Assembly: GCF_040676675.1 (NCBI RefSeq)
Contig: NZ_JBFAPK010000001.1
Location: forward strand, 62,001-126,000
Length of the DNA stretch: 64,000 bases
From: JBFAPK01 sp040676675
GTDB lineage: Bacteria; Actinomycetota; Actinomycetes; Mycobacteriales; Micromonosporaceae
Reading direction: 5' to 3'
The notes under the pieces were generated by a model. That model saw only the letters and a program-made list of their open reading frames with translations. It made no database searches and was not told where the DNA came from. Shown here one piece after another: positions 31,488 through 39,125 of this stretch (position 1 is its first letter; the number at the start of each line of letters is the position of its first letter). A program made the position numbers and the translations under genes.

Positions 31488-31552
31488 GTGGGCCCGCCGC
31501 GCCTGGCGAAGACATCAAGCGTGTCGGGATTCGCCGGGTACGGCGGGCCCAC
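31488..31552. repeat. Palindromic element with conserved loop, copy B
   Basis: Arms of 23 bp (31488-31510 and 31530-31552) with three mismatches enclose a loop whose complement, TCCCGACACGCTTGATGTC, differs from copy A by one base. It is inverted relative to copy A. The 242-base gap from 31400 to 31641 holds nothing else that I can support. Confidence 0.9.
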
Positions 31553-31641
31553 TCCGGAACCCCGCCCACGACGCGCGCGAGCGACGGCCGGGTTCACCCC
31601 GGACCGGTTTATCCCGGACCGCGCAAGGGAATTGGCCGACT

Positions 31642-32061
31642 ATGCGCCCGAACATCCCGACCAGCGCCAACACGAGCACGTCGACCAGCACGAGCGCGCC
31701 GACCAGCACGGACGCGATCGCCCAGGTCACCACCGGCATGCGCGTCGTCGACGCCGACGGCAACGAGGTCGGTACGGTCCTCAGCACCGCGCCGGGCGAC
31801 CCGAACGCGGTCGCCGCGCAGAACCCGCCGGGCGGTACCGGCATGCTGAGCGGGAAGGTGCCGCACACCGAGGACGGCGACGAGCCGGAGGTGCCGGCGG
31901 ACCTGGCGGCCCGGCTGCTGCGTACGGGTTATCTCCGGGTGGACGGCAAGGGGCTGCTCGCCCGGGACCTCTACGTCGCGGCCGACCAGATCGCCCGGGT
32001 GAACCAGGACGTGGTCGAATTGACGGTGCCACGCACCATGCTCGCCACCCGCGAGGCGTGA
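31642..32061 (+). CDS. PRC-barrel-like protein with Thr/Ser-rich start
   Basis: A 139-residue protein. A low-complexity start (NTSTSTSTSAPTST) is followed by TTGMRVVDADGNEVGTVL, which resembles the first strands of a PRC-barrel/DUF2171 domain, and the C-terminus ARDLYVAADQIARVNQDVVELTV completes such a barrel. PRC-barrel proteins of this size are thought to bind RNA or small ligands or act in stress responses; the role here is unknown. ATG with AAGGGA upstream. The stop codon lies inside a short tandem repeat. Confidence 0.7.
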   Translation: MRPNIPTSANTSTSTSTSAPTSTDAIAQVTTGMRVVDADGNEVGTVLSTAPGDPNAVAAQNPPGGTGMLSGKVPHTEDGDEPEVPADLAARLLRTGYLRVDGKGLLARDLYVAADQIARVNQDVVELTVPRTMLATREA

Positions 32062-32109
32062 GCCCGGCGGGAGACGTGAGCCCGGCGGGAGGCGTGAGCC
32101 CGGCGGGAG
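32056..32109 (+). repeat. 18-bp tandem repeat across the stop codon
   Basis: Three units of 18 bases (GCGTGAGCCCGGCGGGAG, second unit starting AC) follow each other. The first contains the TGA stop at 32059-32061 of the PRC-barrel gene. Confidence 0.85.
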
Positions 32110-32171
32110 GCGTGGGACGGCCCATCCAGGCGGGCCGATGATCGGCGCGGGATGCCCTAAGCTCTCTTCCC

Positions 32172-32789
32172 GTGTCACGCGTCAGCGCCGGTTCGGGGGC
32201 CGGTTCGCGAAGGCTCGCCGCCCGCCTGTTCGGGATACCGCTTCGTTGGCTTGGCCTGAGCGCGGGCGCGGCCACGCTGGCGGTCTCCGGCTTCTTCGGC
32301 GGGCTGGAGGGGCCGGACGAGCCCGCGATACCCGTGGTGCAGCCGGGTACGGTCGATCGCGGCTCGCCGTGGAACGTGACGGTGTCGCGGGTCCGGCTCG
32401 TCAACGACCTGGGCACGCTGCGGCTGACCGTACCGGGTGACCGCTGGCTCGCCGTGGTGGCGACCGTGGAGGTCACCGCAGACGAGAGCCGCAACGACCT
32501 GGACGACGTGCTGCGGTTGACCGGGGTCCTCGGGCTGATGTCGCAGGAACCGGCGCACGTCATGCTCATGCGCGACGCCACCGAGTTGGGCCGGCTCAAC
32601 CCCGGCATGCCCGAGGAGATCGCCTTCGTCTGGGAGCAGTCGGCCGGCGCCGCGCCGCCCGGCACCGTGACCGTGCAGATCTACGGCAAGACGTACCGGA
32701 TGGACAACCTCGCCAACCGGATGGAGTGGCTGGACCCGGCGGTACGGGCCGAGGTCGTGGCCCCGGTGCAGGACCGTCGGGCCGGATGA
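32172..32789 (+). CDS. Membrane-anchored extracellular-domain protein, first of three
   Basis: A 205-residue protein. An arginine-rich start leads into one hydrophobic segment (WLGLSAGAATLAVSGFFGG, about 26-44), then a beta-rich domain with WNVTVSRVRLVNDLG, RWLAVVATVEVTADES and TVTVQIYGKTYRMDN. I do not recognise a named domain; the plan (anchor plus beta-sandwich) is shared with the next two genes. GTG start. The stop overlaps the next ATG by 4 bases, so the three genes are translationally coupled and probably make parts of one envelope complex. Confidence 0.7.
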   Translation: MSRVSAGSGAGSRRLAARLFGIPLRWLGLSAGAATLAVSGFFGGLEGPDEPAIPVVQPGTVDRGSPWNVTVSRVRLVNDLGTLRLTVPGDRWLAVVATVEVTADESRNDLDDVLRLTGVLGLMSQEPAHVMLMRDATELGRLNPGMPEEIAFVWEQSAGAAPPGTVTVQIYGKTYRMDNLANRMEWLDPAVRAEVVAPVQDRRAG

Positions 32790-33442
32790 GCGAGCCGCCG
32801 CGTTCCGCGAACCCGCCCGCCCCGGCCGCGCCGGCCGCGCCGGCACGGTCGGGCCTGGCCCGGTTCGGCGCCCGGCTCGGGGTCGGTGCGCTCTTCGTCG
32901 CCGCGCTGGCGGCCGGTGGCGCGCTCACCGCCCTGCGCCCGAACAGCGACGTACGGGAGCGGCCCTTCGTCACCGCGGGTGGTCTCGGCGAGCGGGTCTC
33001 GACGCGTACCTTCGACGTCACGGTGCTCGACGTGCGCGGCGCGGCGCAGGTGGCGCGGTTCCGCCAGGCGCACGACACGGGCGGGGTCTGGATCGTGGTA
33101 CGACTCCGGCTCACCGCGCGGAACGATCCGACCACGGTCGGCTACGCCGCGCTGCGGGACGAGCGGGGGCGGCTCTACCAGCAGTCGGAGCGGTTCACCC
33201 AGCCGTTGACCAACTCGTGGGTGCTCCAGCCGGGCATTCCGGTCGAGGGCGAGGTCGCCTTCGAGGTGCCGCGCGCGGCGGCGAGCCGACTGTGGTTGCG
33301 GCTCGCGGAGAACCTCGCCGAGCAGGGGATGGACTCGATGGCCGAGGTGGCGCTGTTGCCGGTTGATCCGTCCACCGTGGATGGTTGGACGAGGTCGACG
33401 GCGCCGGTGCCGCTTCAGACGCCGGGGGCGGTGGGGACGTGA
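32786..33442 (+). CDS. Membrane-anchored DUF4352-like protein, second of three
   Basis: A 218-residue protein. A proline/alanine-rich cytoplasmic start, an anchor LGVGALFVAALAAGGALTAL (about 31-50), then a beta-sandwich with RTFDVTVLDVRGAAQV, GVWIVVRLRLTARNDP and PGIPVEGEVAFEVP, as in DUF4352 domains. It overlaps its neighbours by 4 bases on both sides (ATGA, GTGA). No enzyme motif is visible; a role in binding an envelope partner is inferred only from architecture. Confidence 0.75.
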   Translation: MSEPPRSANPPAPAAPAAPARSGLARFGARLGVGALFVAALAAGGALTALRPNSDVRERPFVTAGGLGERVSTRTFDVTVLDVRGAAQVARFRQAHDTGGVWIVVRLRLTARNDPTTVGYAALRDERGRLYQQSERFTQPLTNSWVLQPGIPVEGEVAFEVPRAAASRLWLRLAENLAEQGMDSMAEVALLPVDPSTVDGWTRSTAPVPLQTPGAVGT

Positions 33443-34326
33443 GCGACCCGACCTTCGACAACACCGAGACCGCGAACCTGCCCCGCGTCGGCGCGGCGGA
33501 TCCGCTCTCCGACACGGCCGTGCTCGGTCCGCTCCGGGGCATGCCCGCCGCCGGGCCGCAGCCCGCACCGGCACCGGGACCGGGACCGGTGCCGGTGCCG
33601 GGAGCGTGGGAGCCCACCGCCCCGACCACCGGGACGTGGGAGCCGCCCCCTCCGGGCAGCGGAGCGTGGCCGCCGGCCGGACCGACCGCCGGAGCGTGGG
33701 CACCGGCCGCGCCGGGCACGGGACCGGCGCAGCCGGTCGCGCCAGGGACGGTACCGCCGGAGCCGGCCGGGCCGCCGGAGCCGGCAACGCCTCAGGCGGG
33801 CTGGTGGCGGCGAAACCGCTGGGGGCTGGTGGCGCTGCTGCCCGCGCTGGCACTCGCCCTCGGACCGCCCGCGAAGGACGCGTACGACCAGATCACCGGC
33901 CTGGAGCCGAGTCGTCCGGTGACGGCGGGCGCGGACGGCTGGACCGAGTACGCCGGCGCGCGGATGCGCCTGGTCGAGCTGACCGACGCCACGACCGAGG
34001 TGACGGCCGCGCGCCGGCCGGTTCGGCTGCCGCCCGGGGTGCGGGTGTGGCGGGCGCGGCTGGGTTTCGAGTCGGCGGAGACCGAGCGGATCGGGGGCTG
34101 CAAGCTGCTCCTGGAGAGCCTGGACGGCCGTACCTTCGGTGCCGACCCGGACGAACTCGACGAGGCGTCGCTGTACTCCAACTTCTGCACGCCCGGGCTG
34201 GAGAAGCCGGGTCCGGCGTACGAGACGCAGTCCTACTTCGTCCTGCCCACGTCGGCGCAGCCGACGGCGGTACGGGTCGTGCTGAGCGTGGAGTCGCCCC
34301 GCTACGCCCGGCTCTCGCCGGGCTGA
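33439..34326 (+). CDS. Proline-rich membrane-anchored protein, third of three
   Basis: A 295-residue protein with a long cytoplasmic Pro/Gly/Ala tail (about 1-130, PAPGPGPVPVPG and EPPPPGSGAWPPAG), one hydrophobic segment (WGLVALLPALALALGP) and a C-terminal beta domain with WTEYAGARMRLVELTDA, GVRVWRARLGFES and a pair of cysteines (GGCKLL, SNFCTPG). GTG start inside the previous stop. The last 25 bases overlap the end of the opposite-strand membrane gene. The architecture matches the gene at 19854. The function is unknown. Confidence 0.75.
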   Translation: MSDPTFDNTETANLPRVGAADPLSDTAVLGPLRGMPAAGPQPAPAPGPGPVPVPGAWEPTAPTTGTWEPPPPGSGAWPPAGPTAGAWAPAAPGTGPAQPVAPGTVPPEPAGPPEPATPQAGWWRRNRWGLVALLPALALALGPPAKDAYDQITGLEPSRPVTAGADGWTEYAGARMRLVELTDATTEVTAARRPVRLPPGVRVWRARLGFESAETERIGGCKLLLESLDGRTFGADPDELDEASLYSNFCTPGLEKPGPAYETQSYFVLPTSAQPTAVRVVLSVESPRYARLSPG

Positions 34327-35870
34327 CCGCCCGCACCCGGCGCGCGGTCGAACGGACCCGGCTGGCCTGACACACCGGGCGGCGGGCCGAACGGACCCGG
34401 CTGACCACCTACATTGGACGGCGGGCCGAACAGACCCGGCTGGCCGGGCGGCCGGTCGAAGGCGGGCGGCCGGTCGAAGGCGGGCGGCTGGCGGAACGGG
34501 CCCGGCTGGTCGAACGCGGCCGATTGCCCGGGGGTGCTCCCGTCGAGAGCGTCGGCCGCGCCGTCCTCGGCAACCGCGGCCGGGCGGGCGCCGAGCACCC
34601 GGTCGATGGCCGCGGCGAGCAGGCAGACGAGCAGCACCATCCCGATCGCCTGGTTCAGCAGCGAGAGCGGCCCCGAGTACGGCCGCCAGAAGCTGGCGAG
34701 GTCCCGTGGACCGATGACCAGCCGCTCCAGCTCCCAGAGCCAGTCCTCGGCGGTCTCCGCCGCCAGGAACGCCATGCAGAAGAGCAGCATCGGCGCCAGC
34801 CCGGCGGCGGCCAGCAGGCGTACCCCGCCGAGCAGCGGACCGAAGCGCTCGCGGACGTCCCGCGCGACGCCACGGACCATCGCCCGGACCGGGCCGGGCA
34901 GCAGCACCCAGCGCCGCGCGGCCTGCCGGTACAGCTCGGTCGAGGGCGGCGTGACGACCTGGTGGCCGTAGACGACCGCGCCGACCGTCAGCCACGCGAT
35001 CGGTACCACGATGACCGCGTCCGCCGAGCCGAAGAGCCCCGCCAGCCAGCCGACGGCGGTGCCGAGCGGTTCGGCGAGCGGGCCGGTGAACGAGACGAGG
35101 CGGTGCCAGAGCCCGCCCAGCCAGTCGACGATCCGGCGGTCGCGCACCCAGTCCATCGCCGGGTCCTGGGCACCGCCGACCACGGCGGCGCTCACCACCA
35201 GCCAGATCACCTCGACGTACGCGCCGATCACGCCGAGCCAGAGCCAGCCGGAGCGGCCCTGCCAGCGGCCCAGCAGCCAGCGCAGCACGACGGCCACCAC
35301 GATCACCGAGATGAGCCCGAGCCCGACCTGGCTGACGTTCCGCTCTTCGAGCGACGCCCGCTCCCCGACGTCGACGCCGCCCAGGACCTTCTCGATCGTG
35401 GCGGCGCTGTCGTCCTGCCAGACCAGGTAGAAGTAGTTGAGCAGGTCGTCGACGAGGTAGTTCATGGACGCGTACACCGCGAGGAACGGCACGAGGGCGC
35501 TGCCCAGGTAGTCCAGCAGGGTACGCGGCCGGGCCCCGGGCCCCGGAGCGTCGCCCGTACCGCTGGTGGCGGCGGTGAGGTGCCGCAGCGACGGGCGCAC
35601 CGCCCGCAGCATCAGGATCAGCGAGCTGAGCAGGGCGATCGGGGCCAGCACCATGATCAGTAGGCCGAGCACGCCGTTCACCCGGCTCGCGTAGACGGCT
35701 CCCCTGATCACGAGGTCACGCACGCCGAGCCCCGCGAGGATCAGCGCGAAGAGCACCGGCCAGTGGCGGCCGAGCAGCCGCAGCGCGCCCCACACGATGG
35801 AGACGGTGCCGCCCAGCGCGGCCAGCAGCCCGGGACGGCGCGGCGCCGCCATCACACCTGTCGCCGTCAT
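34302..35870 (-). CDS. Multi-pass membrane protein with proline-rich C-terminal tail
   Basis: A 522-residue protein. Several hydrophobic segments (HWPVLFALILAGLGV, LLIMVLAPIALLSSLILML, VGLGLISVIVVAVVLRWLLG, VIWLVVSAAVVGG, VIVVPIAWLTVGAVVY, LAPMLLFCMAFLAAE, IGMVLLVCLLAAAID) suggest six to eight transmembrane helices. The last 75 residues are a Pro/Gly tail with repeated AFDRPP and GQPGPF units. No transporter or enzyme motif is recognised. It faces the three-gene anchored-protein set and overlaps its 3' end by 25 bases; a joint envelope complex is inferred from the shared Pro-rich tails. The ATG at 35870 is chosen over one slightly upstream because the upstream stretch is poorly hydrophobic. 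Confidence 0.75.
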   Translation of the reverse strand: MTATGVMAAPRRPGLLAALGGTVSIVWGALRLLGRHWPVLFALILAGLGVRDLVIRGAVYASRVNGVLGLLIMVLAPIALLSSLILMLRAVRPSLRHLTAATSGTGDAPGPGARPRTLLDYLGSALVPFLAVYASMNYLVDDLLNYFYLVWQDDSAATIEKVLGGVDVGERASLEERNVSQVGLGLISVIVVAVVLRWLLGRWQGRSGWLWLGVIGAYVEVIWLVVSAAVVGGAQDPAMDWVRDRRIVDWLGGLWHRLVSFTGPLAEPLGTAVGWLAGLFGSADAVIVVPIAWLTVGAVVYGHQVVTPPSTELYRQAARRWVLLPGPVRAMVRGVARDVRERFGPLLGGVRLLAAAGLAPMLLFCMAFLAAETAEDWLWELERLVIGPRDLASFWRPYSGPLSLLNQAIGMVLLVCLLAAAIDRVLGARPAAVAEDGAADALDGSTPGQSAAFDQPGPFRQPPAFDRPPAFDRPPGQPGLFGPPSNVGGQPGPFGPPPGVSGQPGPFDRAPGAGGQPGESRA

Positions 35871-35933
35871 CGCCGCACAGGTTAGCCGAGATCGATCCGC
35901 CGCCACGGCCCGCCCGGGCGACGACGATGTCCG

Positions 35934-37046
35934 CTAACGGCGGGGCGGTACGGCGAGCCGGTGCCGCACCGCCCAGAGGGCGGCCTCGGTGCGCGAGGCC
36001 GAGCCGGTCTTGCGGAGCAGGTTCGACACGTGCACCGTCACGGTGCGTACCGATATCCCCAGCGACCGCGCGACCTGCTTGTTCGACATCCCGGCGGCCA
36101 GGCAGGTGAGCACCTCGACCTCGCGGCCGGTCAGCTCGGCGGCGACCGCCGCGTCCGTCGGCGGCGGGAGCGGCTCGTCCACCAGCGACGGCAGCCGCCC
36201 GGCCGCCCGCGGCGGATGCGGTTCGGCCGGCGGCCCGGCCGGCTGGGACGGCAGGCGCAGGTGCCCGGGCATCGGGCCGGCCACCAGCCCGTCCGGCCCG
36301 TCGCCGGAGCGGGCGGCGAGCAGCTCCACCAGCCAGTACGGGTTCCCGCCGGTACGTTCCCAGACCGCGGTCACTACCTCCGCCGGTACGGCCGACCCGG
36401 CGTAGACCTGGGCGAGCACCTCGGCCACCTCGGCGCGGTCCAGCGGGTGCAGGTGCTGCCGGATCGCGCCGGGCGCGCCGGAGAGCCGGGCCATGGTCCG
36501 GGCGGCGAGCTGCGGCGAGAGCGCGGCGTCCGGCGGCCGGCCGGCGACCACCAGCAGCGCCGGCAGTTCGGGCGCGGTGGCCAGCTCGCCGACCAGGTTG
36601 AGGCTCGCCGGGTCGAGCGCGTGCAGGTCCTCGACGACCAGCACCGCCGGTCCCGCCCCGACCAGCGCCCGGACGGTACGCACGGCCAGGCGCAGCAGCG
36701 CGCCCGGGGCGTACCGCTCGCGGGGCGCGGTCGGGTGCTGGGCCAGCCAGGCCAGCGCGTCCGGCGGCAGGGGCAGGTCGTCCAGGTCCCGCCCGCTCAG
36801 CACGGCGGCGAGCCAGTCGTACGGGGCCGGCTCGTGCACGCGGGCCGTACCGGTCAGCACGGTGGCGGGTCGCGGCGTGAAGGCGTCCAGCGCGGCGGAG
36901 ACGAGCAGGCTCTTGCCGACCCCGGCGGCACCGGTGATCACCGCGGTCCGTGGCGCGGCGGGGCGCTGCGCCCCGGCCACCGCCGACCAGGCCCGGGCGA
37001 GCTCGGTCAGCTCGCCGGCGCGCCCGACCATGGACACCGGCATCAT
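35934..37046 (-). CDS. LuxR-type regulator with AAA ATPase domain
   Basis: A 370-residue regulator. An N-terminal ATPase has Walker A TGAAGVGKS (about 39-47) and Walker B VLVVEDLHALDP (about 137-148), as in the MalT/LAL group, but it lacks the long TPR region of full-size LAL proteins. A proline-rich linker leads to a LuxR-type HTH at the C-terminus (LTGREVEVLTCLAAG, NKQVARSLGISVRTVTVHV). It diverges from a PP2C phosphatase gene with a perfect inverted repeat between the two starts, a probable binding site for this protein. Compact LAL proteins of this kind are stand-alone regulators; the effector is unknown. Confidence 0.88.
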   Translation of the reverse strand: MMPVSMVGRAGELTELARAWSAVAGAQRPAAPRTAVITGAAGVGKSLLVSAALDAFTPRPATVLTGTARVHEPAPYDWLAAVLSGRDLDDLPLPPDALAWLAQHPTAPRERYAPGALLRLAVRTVRALVGAGPAVLVVEDLHALDPASLNLVGELATAPELPALLVVAGRPPDAALSPQLAARTMARLSGAPGAIRQHLHPLDRAEVAEVLAQVYAGSAVPAEVVTAVWERTGGNPYWLVELLAARSGDGPDGLVAGPMPGHLRLPSQPAGPPAEPHPPRAAGRLPSLVDEPLPPPTDAAVAAELTGREVEVLTCLAAGMSNKQVARSLGISVRTVTVHVSNLLRKTGSASRTEAALWAVRHRLAVPPRR

Positions 37047-37053
37047 CGCTACA

Positions 37054-37075
37054 CACTACGCAGTAGTGCGTAGTG
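37054..37075. promoter_or_regulatory. Perfect inverted repeat between luxR-type and PP2C genes
   Basis: CACTACGC (37054-37061) and GCGTAGTG (37068-37075) with spacer AGTAGT form a perfect 8-bp inverted repeat in the 63-base gap between the divergent ATG codons at 37046 and 37110. It is suited to binding a dimeric regulator that controls both genes. Confidence 0.75.
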
Positions 37076-37109
37076 ACGACTCCGCGGTCCGCTTGGCAAG
37101 CTGCTTGGC

Positions 37110-37832
37110 ATGACCCTGATCCTGCACGCGGCCATGATCAGCGACCCCGGCCTGGTACGCACCAACAACGAGGACGCGGCGTACGCGGGCGACCGGCTGC
37201 TCGCGGTGGCCGACGGCATCGGCGGGCAGCCGTCCGGCGAGGTGGCCAGCGACATCGCCATCTCGACGCTGGCGCCGCTGGAGCGGTCGACCGGCGGCCA
37301 GGAGCCGGTGGCGGCGCTGCGCGGGGCGGTCGAGGTCGCCAACCGCCGGATCCGGGAGATGGCGCAGTCCCACCCGGAGAGCGAAGGCATGGGTACGACG
37401 GTGACGGCGCTGCTGCTCACCGGCGACGAGTTCGCCGTGGTGCACGCCGGCGACTCCCGCGGCTACCTGCTGCGCGACGGCGCGCTGCACCAGCTGACCC
37501 GGGACGACACGTTCGTGCAGGAGCTGGTGGACCGGGGGGTGCTCACGCCGGAGGAGGCTCGGTACCACCCGCAGCGCTCGCTGGTGACCCGCGCGGTGCA
37601 GGGCGCCGAGGTGCCGCCGGACACGTGGACCTTCCCGGCTCGGGCGGGCGACCGGCTGCTGCTCTGCAGCGACGGGCTCTCCGACTACGTGGAGGAGTCG
37701 CTCGTCCGGCAGGCCCTGACCGGCCTCGCCGACCGGTACGAGTGCGCGGAGCAGCTGGTCAAGCTCGCCCACCAGGCCGGCGCCCCGGACAACGTCACCG
37801 TGGTGATCGCCGACCTCACCCCGTCGACCTGA
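37110..37832 (+). CDS. PP2C-family Ser/Thr protein phosphatase (PstP-like)
   Basis: A 240-residue phosphatase. Motifs in order: RTNNEDA, VADGIGG, GMGTTVTALLL, HAGDSRGYLLRDG, TRDDTFVQ, LLCSDGLSDYV and DNVTVVIADL, all metal and phosphate ligands of PPM-type enzymes. It is cytosolic and lacks the transmembrane and extracellular part of PstP. Such phosphatases counteract Hanks-type Ser/Thr kinases, but no kinase gene is nearby. The gene is followed by the second copy of the CGATCTAGGGCAAATC hairpin. Confidence 0.93.
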   Translation: MTLILHAAMISDPGLVRTNNEDAAYAGDRLLAVADGIGGQPSGEVASDIAISTLAPLERSTGGQEPVAALRGAVEVANRRIREMAQSHPESEGMGTTVTALLLTGDEFAVVHAGDSRGYLLRDGALHQLTRDDTFVQELVDRGVLTPEEARYHPQRSLVTRAVQGAEVPPDTWTFPARAGDRLLLCSDGLSDYVEESLVRQALTGLADRYECAEQLVKLAHQAGAPDNVTVVIADLTPST

Positions 37833-37850
37833 CCTCCCGACCCGACCTCG

Positions 37851-37910
37851 TCGATCTAGGGCAAATCGTCGCTAGTGGATATCCACTAACGCGGATTTGC
37901 CCTAGATCGA
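37851..37910. repeat. Long intergenic hairpin, CGATCTAGGGCAAATC family, copy 2
   Basis: Arms of 17 bp (37851-37867 and 37894-37910) are perfect and identical over 16 bases to those at 7638-7695. Here the loop contains a second perfect palindrome, TAGTGGATATCCACTA (37873-37888), giving a hairpin within a hairpin. It lies 18 bases after the PP2C stop and may also act as a terminator. Confidence 0.9.
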
Positions 37911-38085
37911 CGCGCAGACCGCGCAGAACCGCGCGGGGTGGCTCCCGCCCGCCGCCCGTGCGACCACAACGACCACAACGAACTCCGCGACCGTAACGGT
38001 GACCCCGGTCACTCCGATCTTGCAGCATCGGCGCAACGCAGCCGAAACGGTGCGGCAACAACGATCACGGTCGAGGGAGTTCGGT

Positions 38086-39123
38086 ATGAGGCAACGGCAA
38101 GGCGGCGCAACGGTGGGACGTCGTACCGTCCTGGCGGCCTGCGTACCGCTGCTGGTACTGGCCGCGGCGGGCTGTTCGAAGGACGGCGCCGGCGCGGGTT
38201 CCGGCGGGACGGTGAAGTACCCGACCCGCACGGTGCACCTGATGGCGCCCGCCGCGCCGGGCGGCGGCTGGGACGTCACCGCCCGTACGCTGCAGAAGGC
38301 GCTCACGGACGGCAAGCTGGTCGACGAGTCCGTCGAGGTCTACAACGTGCCCGGCGCCGCCGGCACGCTCGGGCTCTCGCAGCTGGTCACGAAGAACCGG
38401 GGCGACGCGCACCAGCTGATGGTGACCGGCCTCGTCATGATCGGCGGCGTGGTGACCAACAAGTCGCCGGTCAAGCTCGACCAGGTCACGCCGCTGGCCA
38501 CGCTCACCTCCGAGCAGGAGGTGATCGTCGTACCGGCCAGCTCGAAGTACACCACCCTCAAGCAGCTCATGGACGACGCCAAGGCCAACCCGTCCTCGAT
38601 CAACTGGGGTGGCGGCTCGGCCGGCGGTACCGACCAGATCCTCGTGGGCCTGCTCGCGAAGGCGGCCGGTGCCGACCCGAAGGCGATGAAGTACGTCGCC
38701 TACTCCGGCGGCGGCGAGTCCAAGGCCGCCCTTCTCTCCGGCGACCTGACCGCGGCGGTCTCGGGCGCCAGCGAGTACGCCGACCTGGTCGCCAGCGGCA
38801 AGGTCCGCGCGCTCGCGGTCTCCGGCGCCGCCGGCATCGACGTCGGCGCGGGCACGCTCGCCCCCACGATCAAGCAGTCCGGGTACGACGTCGAGCTGCT
38901 GAACTGGCGCGGCCTCGTGGCTCCGCCCGGCATCAAGCCCGCCGAGCGGACCGCCCTGATCAAGCTCCTCGACGACCTGCACGCCTCGGCGCAGTGGAAG
39001 CACGCCCTCACCGCCCAGAAGTGGGACGACTTCTACCGCAGCGGCGACGCGGCGGCGGCGTACTTCAGCAGCGAGAGCGCCCGGATCACCGCGGTGCTCA
39101 CCGAGATCGGGCTGGCCGGCTAG
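38086..39123 (+). CDS. TctC-family tricarboxylate-binding lipoprotein
   Basis: A 345-residue exported binding protein. A lipobox (LVLAAAGC, Cys about 28) anchors it outside the membrane; the Tat-like RRTV precedes the hydrophobic part. The core TctC/Bug fold is shown by PTRTVHLMAPAAPGGGWDVTAR, VYNVPGAAGTLG and INWGGGSAGGTDQI. It captures a carboxylate and hands it to the TctAB channel encoded next. ATG with GAGGGAG upstream; the stop is 2 bases before the TctB gene. A paralogue is at 51406. Confidence 0.93.
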   Translation: MRQRQGGATVGRRTVLAACVPLLVLAAAGCSKDGAGAGSGGTVKYPTRTVHLMAPAAPGGGWDVTARTLQKALTDGKLVDESVEVYNVPGAAGTLGLSQLVTKNRGDAHQLMVTGLVMIGGVVTNKSPVKLDQVTPLATLTSEQEVIVVPASSKYTTLKQLMDDAKANPSSINWGGGSAGGTDQILVGLLAKAAGADPKAMKYVAYSGGGESKAALLSGDLTAAVSGASEYADLVASGKVRALAVSGAAGIDVGAGTLAPTIKQSGYDVELLNWRGLVAPPGIKPAERTALIKLLDDLHASAQWKHALTAQKWDDFYRSGDAAAAYFSSESARITAVLTEIGLAG

Positions 39124-39125
39124 CG

